Made by a program: the position numbers and the translations under genes. The notes beneath the pieces were generated by a model. The model had not been told where the DNA came from. It did not search any database and saw only the letters and a list, made by a program, of their open reading frames with translations. Positions 7,026 to 10,901 of a DNA stretch of 10,901 nt are shown here, piece after piece (positions within the stretch are counted from its first letter, which is position 1; each line of letters starts with the position of its first letter). The DNA is from Pseudomonadota bacterium (lineage in GTDB: Bacteria; Pseudomonadota; Gammaproteobacteria; JAKAQQ01), in contig JAKARN010000032.1 in assembly GCA_021828425.1 (NCBI GenBank), positions 1 through 10,901 of the forward strand, in the 5' to 3' direction.

Positions 7026-7051
7026 CTTTTTAATCAACCGGATGGTTCTCT

Positions 7052-9700
7052 GTGCGTAAACTGGACCGAAACTATGTCCATGTACTGACCCGGATCGTTC
7101 GGCGATGCGGCCGCTCGGCTGCCGTGGTTCTGGTGCTGGCTGGCCTGTTGACCGCCCTGTCTCTGTTCATGACGGTCACCCGATTCAAGATCGACACCAA
7201 CATGACCGACCTGCTGGCCAAGCACCTCCCCTACCACGAGCTCGACGAGGAATACCATCGCGATTTTCCGGGTGTCCATGAGACCATCGTCCTTATCGTG
7301 CGTGCCACTCAAGTGGAGACCCTCCAACGGGCGACCCACACACTCAAGGTCTGGTTAAATCGCCATCCCGCGCTTTACCACGACCTCTATCAACCCGGTG
7401 GCGGCTCCTTTTTCAGGAGAAATGGGCTACTTTACCTCTCCTCACCACGGCTCCGAAAACTACTGGATCGGATCGATCGCGCGGAACCGGTCATGGCCCA
7501 TCTGGCCCTGGATCCCACGACATCCGGCTTTTTTTCGATGCTCTCGAGCGCGTTCCGCCACCCGCAGACACTGGCTCCCCTCTCCTCCCAGTATGCCCAC
7601 CTGCTGGGCCTTGTGACCCAGACTGTCCGGGCCACCATCCGGACACAAATCCATCCGCTTCCCTGGAGCCGCTTGCTCTCCGGGCGGGGAAGGGCCCAGG
7701 GCACAGCGGGCCATTCGGCAATCCTTATCGTGAAACCAAAAGCTGTGCCAGGAGCCCTGCGACCTTACGAAACAGCCATTGGCCGGCTGCAACAGGAGAT
7801 CTCCCGGCTGGAATCCCAGACTCGGGCGACTCTCCATGTGGGACTCACGGGAGGAGCCGTCCTGGATGATGCCCAGTTGCATTCGGCCACCTCTGGCGTT
7901 GATTTTGCGACGCTCTTGTCGCTTGTGGCCATTATCTCCATTCTCGTACTTGGCTTTCGCCGATTTAAGCTGGTCTTGGCGATTCTTCTCACGCTGCTCA
8001 TGAGCCTGATCTGGACTGTGGCTTTCGCGCTCGTCACCTTGGGCCCGTTCAACCTGATCTCCATCTCGTTTGCGGTGCTGTTTATTGGTCTGGGCGTGGA
8101 CTTTGGGATCCAATTTTCGACCCGTTACCTGGAAGAATCCCACGGCAACCCCGAGATTGGCTCGGCTCTTGAACGAACCGGCCTTGCGATGGTTCTGCCG
8201 CTCTCACTGGCCGCCCTGGCCGCTGCGATCAGCTTTTTTTCCTTTGTGCCAACCCAGTATGCGGGCATCATCAGTCTCGGCCTCATCGCCGGGGTGAGCA
8301 TGTTTATCTCCTTGGCCGCCACCCTGACGCTCCTGCCCGCCCTGATCCGGATCCTGGGCGTGCGCGCCGCTTCCGCACCATCCGGTATACGGCTCGGGCA
8401 GTCTTTTCATGTCCGGCGGTATGGGCCCTGGATCAGCGGTCTTTTCCTGCTTCTTGGTCTCGCTGCAATCTATTTCGTGACCCAGGTGCGATTCGATTTC
8501 AATCCCTTGAACCTGCAGAACCCGAACTCCCCCCCTGTCCGGACGTTCCGCCATCTGGTCGCCCGGAGCCGGTTTTCACCCTATAGCATCGATGTGATGG
8601 AACCCGGGCTGGCTGCGGCCGCCCAGCTCCAAAAGCGCCTGGATCACCTCCCCTCTGTCCGGATGACCGTGAGTGCAGCCAGCTTTATTCCGGGCCACCA
8701 ACGCCGCAAACTGGCCTGGATCAGGCAAGCCGCGCTCCTGTTCCCGCCTTTCTTCATGCAAACTCGAAGCGCCCCAGCACAACCGGCTCGATCCCGCCAC
8801 CACATCCAGAACTTCCTTAAAGCTACCCGGCGGATCCGGCTCACCGGCAAACTCAGTCAGCTGGCTGCCCCTCTTGCGGAACTCAGACGGACCCTTGAAC
8901 TGTTCTTGCGCCTCCCTGCCCATGGCGCATCGTACTGGGCCCTTCTCCAAAGCAATCTCATGGGCTCTTTTCCGACGGCACTTCATCGCCTGGAGACGGC
9001 CTTTCAAGCCCAAGCGGTCACTCTGGCCCGCCTCCCCCCAAGCTTGCGCAAACGCTATCTCAACGGCAAAGGGGTGGCCCGGGTCCGGGTTTTTTCCCGC
9101 TGGAACCTGAACCATCTCAACCGCCTCCGCCGGTTCGTGCGCCAGGTTACGCGGGTCGCGCCCCGCGCGATCGGGACCCCGGTCATGCTCGTTGACGGAG
9201 GCAATGCCGTGCTCGGTGCCTTCCAGCAAGCGACCGTCACGGCCTTTTTGGGAATCCTGCTCCTCTTGTTCTGGGTTCTGCGGGACATCCGGCACACCCT
9301 GCTCGCCCTCGCCCCCATGATCTTGACCATCGTTCTGGCCAGCGCCACAATGGGGCTTTGGGGCATCTCCTACAATATGGCCAATATCATCGTTCTGCCC
9401 CTGCTCATGGGACTCAGTGTGGCTTATGGCATCTATTTCATCGTGCGGTGGAGGGAGGGTCATGATCTGGACCTCGTTCTGGGAACCGGTACGGCCCGCG
9501 GGATCTTGGTCAGCGGCTTGGCGACCCTGAGTACCTTTGGTAGCTTGGCACTTTCCCCTGACCGGGGCATCTCGATTTTGGGCCAGACCTTGAGCATCGT
9601 GATGGGCTGGGTCCTCATTTCCACTCTGGTGGCGCTTCCGGCGATTCTCTCCCTGCTTCCGGACCGGAGCCGGTCAATGGCTCAACCGGCCCCGAAATGA
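7052..9700 (+). CDS. hpnN: Hopanoid RND transporter HpnN
   Basis: Inner-membrane RND/MMPL-type exporter of 882 residues; HpnN proteins move hopanoids from the inner to the outer membrane. The layout is the RND duplicate: TM1 at about 23-42, a periplasmic loop (about 45-285), a membrane block of several helices (about 286-435) containing LFIGLGVDFGIQFSTRYLEE (343-362), TM7 at about 460-477, a second periplasmic loop (about 480-725), and a second membrane block at about 728-875 containing GLSVAYGIYFIVRW near 787-800, the counterpart of the first-half motif. It begins with GTG at 7052 with a weak Shine-Dalgarno (GGATGG, 7040-7045); MRKLDRNYVHVLTRIVRRC before TM1 is a reasonable cytosolic N-terminus. 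Its TGA overlaps the hpnL ATG (ATGA at 9697-9700), so the two are probably translationally coupled. The long second loop has a basic stretch around residues 570-600. General MMPL transporters are the alternative, but the context favours HpnN. Confidence 0.93.
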   Translation: MRKLDRNYVHVLTRIVRRCGRSAAVVLVLAGLLTALSLFMTVTRFKIDTNMTDLLAKHLPYHELDEEYHRDFPGVHETIVLIVRATQVETLQRATHTLKVWLNRHPALYHDLYQPGGGSFFRRNGLLYLSSPRLRKLLDRIDRAEPVMAHLALDPTTSGFFSMLSSAFRHPQTLAPLSSQYAHLLGLVTQTVRATIRTQIHPLPWSRLLSGRGRAQGTAGHSAILIVKPKAVPGALRPYETAIGRLQQEISRLESQTRATLHVGLTGGAVLDDAQLHSATSGVDFATLLSLVAIISILVLGFRRFKLVLAILLTLLMSLIWTVAFALVTLGPFNLISISFAVLFIGLGVDFGIQFSTRYLEESHGNPEIGSALERTGLAMVLPLSLAALAAAISFFSFVPTQYAGIISLGLIAGVSMFISLAATLTLLPALIRILGVRAASAPSGIRLGQSFHVRRYGPWISGLFLLLGLAAIYFVTQVRFDFNPLNLQNPNSPPVRTFRHLVARSRFSPYSIDVMEPGLAAAAQLQKRLDHLPSVRMTVSAASFIPGHQRRKLAWIRQAALLFPPFFMQTRSAPAQPARSRHHIQNFLKATRRIRLTGKLSQLAAPLAELRRTLELFLRLPAHGASYWALLQSNLMGSFPTALHRLETAFQAQAVTLARLPPSLRKRYLNGKGVARVRVFSRWNLNHLNRLRRFVRQVTRVAPRAIGTPVMLVDGGNAVLGAFQQATVTAFLGILLLLFWVLRDIRHTLLALAPMILTIVLASATMGLWGISYNMANIIVLPLLMGLSVAYGIYFIVRWREGHDLDLVLGTGTARGILVSGLATLSTFGSLALSPDRGISILGQTLSIVMGWVLISTLVALPAILSLLPDRSRSMAQPAPK

Positions 9701-10740
9701 TTTCATCTTCACCCCCCCGCTCCACGTCGCTGGCAGGCCACTGCCATCTCTCCGCGATCATTTTTGCATCCCTCGGACTCGTGGCCACCGTCTGGCTGAT
9801 TCTGATCACGGGTCTTCGTGGCATTGAAAATACGCTTGCGATTGCCGGTTTCAGCATTCTCTGGGTGGTTCCACTCCATATCGTCCCCATCATGCTGGAT
9901 TCGCAGGGCTGGCGGGTCTTGCTCCACGACAGTGAACAGAAACCCTCCTCGGGATTTCTATTCTGGGTGGCGGGAATCCGCGAGGCCATCAACGGTCTGC
10001 TCCCGGTTTTCCGTGTGGGCGGGGAGTTTACGGGAGCCCGGCTGGCCACCCGGGCCGGAATCAGCAAGGCAAACGCCATTGCAAGCGTTCTCGTCGAAGT
10101 CACGCTCACGCTGTTCAACCAGATTTTTTTCACCCTCATGGGGATTTTCCTTCTGGTGACAGTGAGCATGAATCACCCTTTCTATGGGCAGATCCTCCCC
10201 GCCTTGCTACTGGCCACCACCGCCATTGCGATCTTCGTGCTCATCCAGCGCGGTGGTTTTTTCTCTCTTTGCCACCGATGGATCGAGCGGTTGGGCGGGG
10301 GAAACCGCTTTATCAGGGCCGTGGGTGACCCTCAGGCACTGGATCAGGCGATCCGCAGGCTTTATCAGCGCCGAACCCTCCTCCTCCGGGCGGCACTCTG
10401 GCAGATGGCGGGACTTTTGGCCGGTGTTCTTGAAATCTGGCTGGCCCTGTTCCTGCTCGGCAGCCGAGTCGGCTGGAGCGGCGCCCTGGTCCTCGAAAGC
10501 TTGAGCCAAGCGTTGCGCAGCGCGTCGTTCTTTGTTCCTTCCGGAATCGGGGTCCAGGAAGGCGGATTTGTGGTGTTCGGGAGCCTGCTGGGTATTCGTC
10601 CGGACATTACGCTTTCCCTCTCATTGGTCCGGCGCCTCCGGGAAGTCCTTTTTGGTCTGCCATTCCTGGTTTCCTGGCAATGGCTCGAACGTCGGAAATG
10701 GGCTCAGGTGGCCTCGGTGGCTCCTCCCGATCCTTCCTGA
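9697..10740 (+). CDS. hpnL: Hopanoid-associated membrane protein HpnL
   Basis: Polytopic inner-membrane protein of 347 residues in the UPF0104 / lysylphosphatidylglycerol synthase membrane-domain family, known in hopanoid clusters as HpnL; its molecular role is not clear. Hydrophobic segments lie at about 20-40, 46-66, 126-157, 165-183, 232-255, 274-300 and 313-328. Conserved family features include FRVGGEFTGARLATRAG (105-121) and SFFVPSGIGVQEGGFVVFG (277-295). No catalytic aminoacyl-transferase domain follows, so it is the membrane domain only. The ATG at 9697 overlaps the hpnN stop in an ATGA, which implies coupled expression and perhaps a joint function in hopanoid transport (inference). 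It ends at TGA 10738-10740, and another gene starts within about 75 bases. Confidence 0.88.
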   Translation: MISSSPPRSTSLAGHCHLSAIIFASLGLVATVWLILITGLRGIENTLAIAGFSILWVVPLHIVPIMLDSQGWRVLLHDSEQKPSSGFLFWVAGIREAINGLLPVFRVGGEFTGARLATRAGISKANAIASVLVEVTLTLFNQIFFTLMGIFLLVTVSMNHPFYGQILPALLLATTAIAIFVLIQRGGFFSLCHRWIERLGGGNRFIRAVGDPQALDQAIRRLYQRRTLLLRAALWQMAGLLAGVLEIWLALFLLGSRVGWSGALVLESLSQALRSASFFVPSGIGVQEGGFVVFGSLLGIRPDITLSLSLVRRLREVLFGLPFLVSWQWLERRKWAQVASVAPPDPS

Positions 10741-10757
10741 CATGGCGCCAGCTGTTC

Positions 10758-10901
10758 ATGAAACCGAACTCCCGTATCAGCGGTGCGCCTCCTCTACTTC
10801 CCGGAAGTGAACCTATGGAAAATCTCGGTGTTCCCGCCGCCTTACCCGTCCCCAAACGGCCTCGAGCAGCCCCGTTGTGGCTGTTGTCTGTTTCCTTCCT
10901 C
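10758..10901 (+). CDS. Start of an unidentified gene, truncated by the right edge
   Basis: An open frame reaches the window end without a stop. Two in-frame starts exist: ATG at 10758 and ATG at 10815, the second with a plausible Shine-Dalgarno (GGAAG, 10803-10807, 7-base spacer) and therefore preferred. From 10815 only 29 codons are visible: MENLGVPAALPVPKRPRAAP followed by LWLLSVSFL. A basic stretch followed by a hydrophobic run looks like a signal peptide or membrane anchor. The position right after hpnL, on the same strand, suggests membership of the same unit. An exported hopanoid-cluster protein such as HpnM would fit, but so would many membrane proteins; the sequence seen is too short to identify it. 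Confidence 0.55.
   Translation, partial: MKPNSRISGAPPLLPGSEPMENLGVPAALPVPKRPRAAPLWLLSVSFL

Noticed and set aside
5868..7037. Minus-strand open frame of 389 codons
   Set aside because: Antisense to the end of hpnJ and all of hpnK; low-complexity Gly/Arg/Ser/Pro-rich translation without domain motifs, while the plus strand shows catalytic motifs.
8576..9463. Minus-strand open frame of 295 codons
   Set aside because: Antisense to hpnN; rich in Gly/Glu/Asp/His as expected from reverse-reading membrane-protein codons, with no recognisable motif.
10742..10810. 22-codon frame starting right after the hpnL stop
   Set aside because: Very short, without a ribosome binding site, and in a different frame from the better candidate gene start at 10758/10815.
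1..10901. Insertion sequences, CRISPR arrays, tRNA/rRNA genes, phage genes
   Set aside because: I saw no transposase motifs, regularly spaced repeats, cloverleaf with tRNA consensus, rRNA-like sequence or phage proteins; the window is accounted for by a coherent lipid pathway.

Overview
The window lies inside a hopanoid (bacterial triterpenoid lipid) gene cluster of a GC-rich Gram-negative bacterium. By eye the base composition is near 60% G+C. The Gram-negative assignment rests on HpnN, an RND exporter that moves hopanoids toward the outer membrane. The cyclase and squalene synthase look proteobacterial-like, but I cannot fix the genus from this sequence alone.

There are two divergent transcription units around a control region at about 3176-3459. 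The leftward unit (minus strand) reads hpnA (hopanoid-associated NAD-dependent epimerase/dehydratase), then a one-enzyme type squalene synthase, then the N-terminal half of squalene-hopene cyclase (shc/hpnF), which leaves the window at base 1. This unit makes the C30 scaffold from farnesyl diphosphate: two farnesyl diphosphates to squalene, then squalene to hopene/diplopterol.

The rightward unit (plus strand) reads hpnI (glycosyltransferase), hpnJ (radical SAM), hpnK (YdjC-type deacetylase), hpnN (RND transporter), hpnL (membrane protein) and the start of one more gene, cut off at base 10901. From known family roles, HpnI adds N-acetylglucosamine to bacteriohopanetetrol, HpnK deacetylates it to glucosamine, and HpnJ contracts the sugar ring to the cyclitol ether. 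HpnN, probably with HpnL, handles membrane traffic. The window therefore codes for the front end (scaffold) and back end (headgroup and export) of bacteriohopanetetrol cyclitol ether production. The side-chain genes hpnH and hpnG are not here and would have to lie outside.

Coding is dense and no stretch over 300 bases lacks a gene. The main non-coding features are the hpnA/hpnI divergent region, with a tandem heptamer and an inverted repeat at the putative hpnI promoter, and the 97-base hpnJ-hpnK spacer, which holds nested inverted repeats able to fold into a branched RNA next to an unclear hpnK start. I found no wholly novel system. The cluster is recognisable, and the structured spacer, the squalene synthase type and the 9-G tract in hpnI are what deserve a second look.
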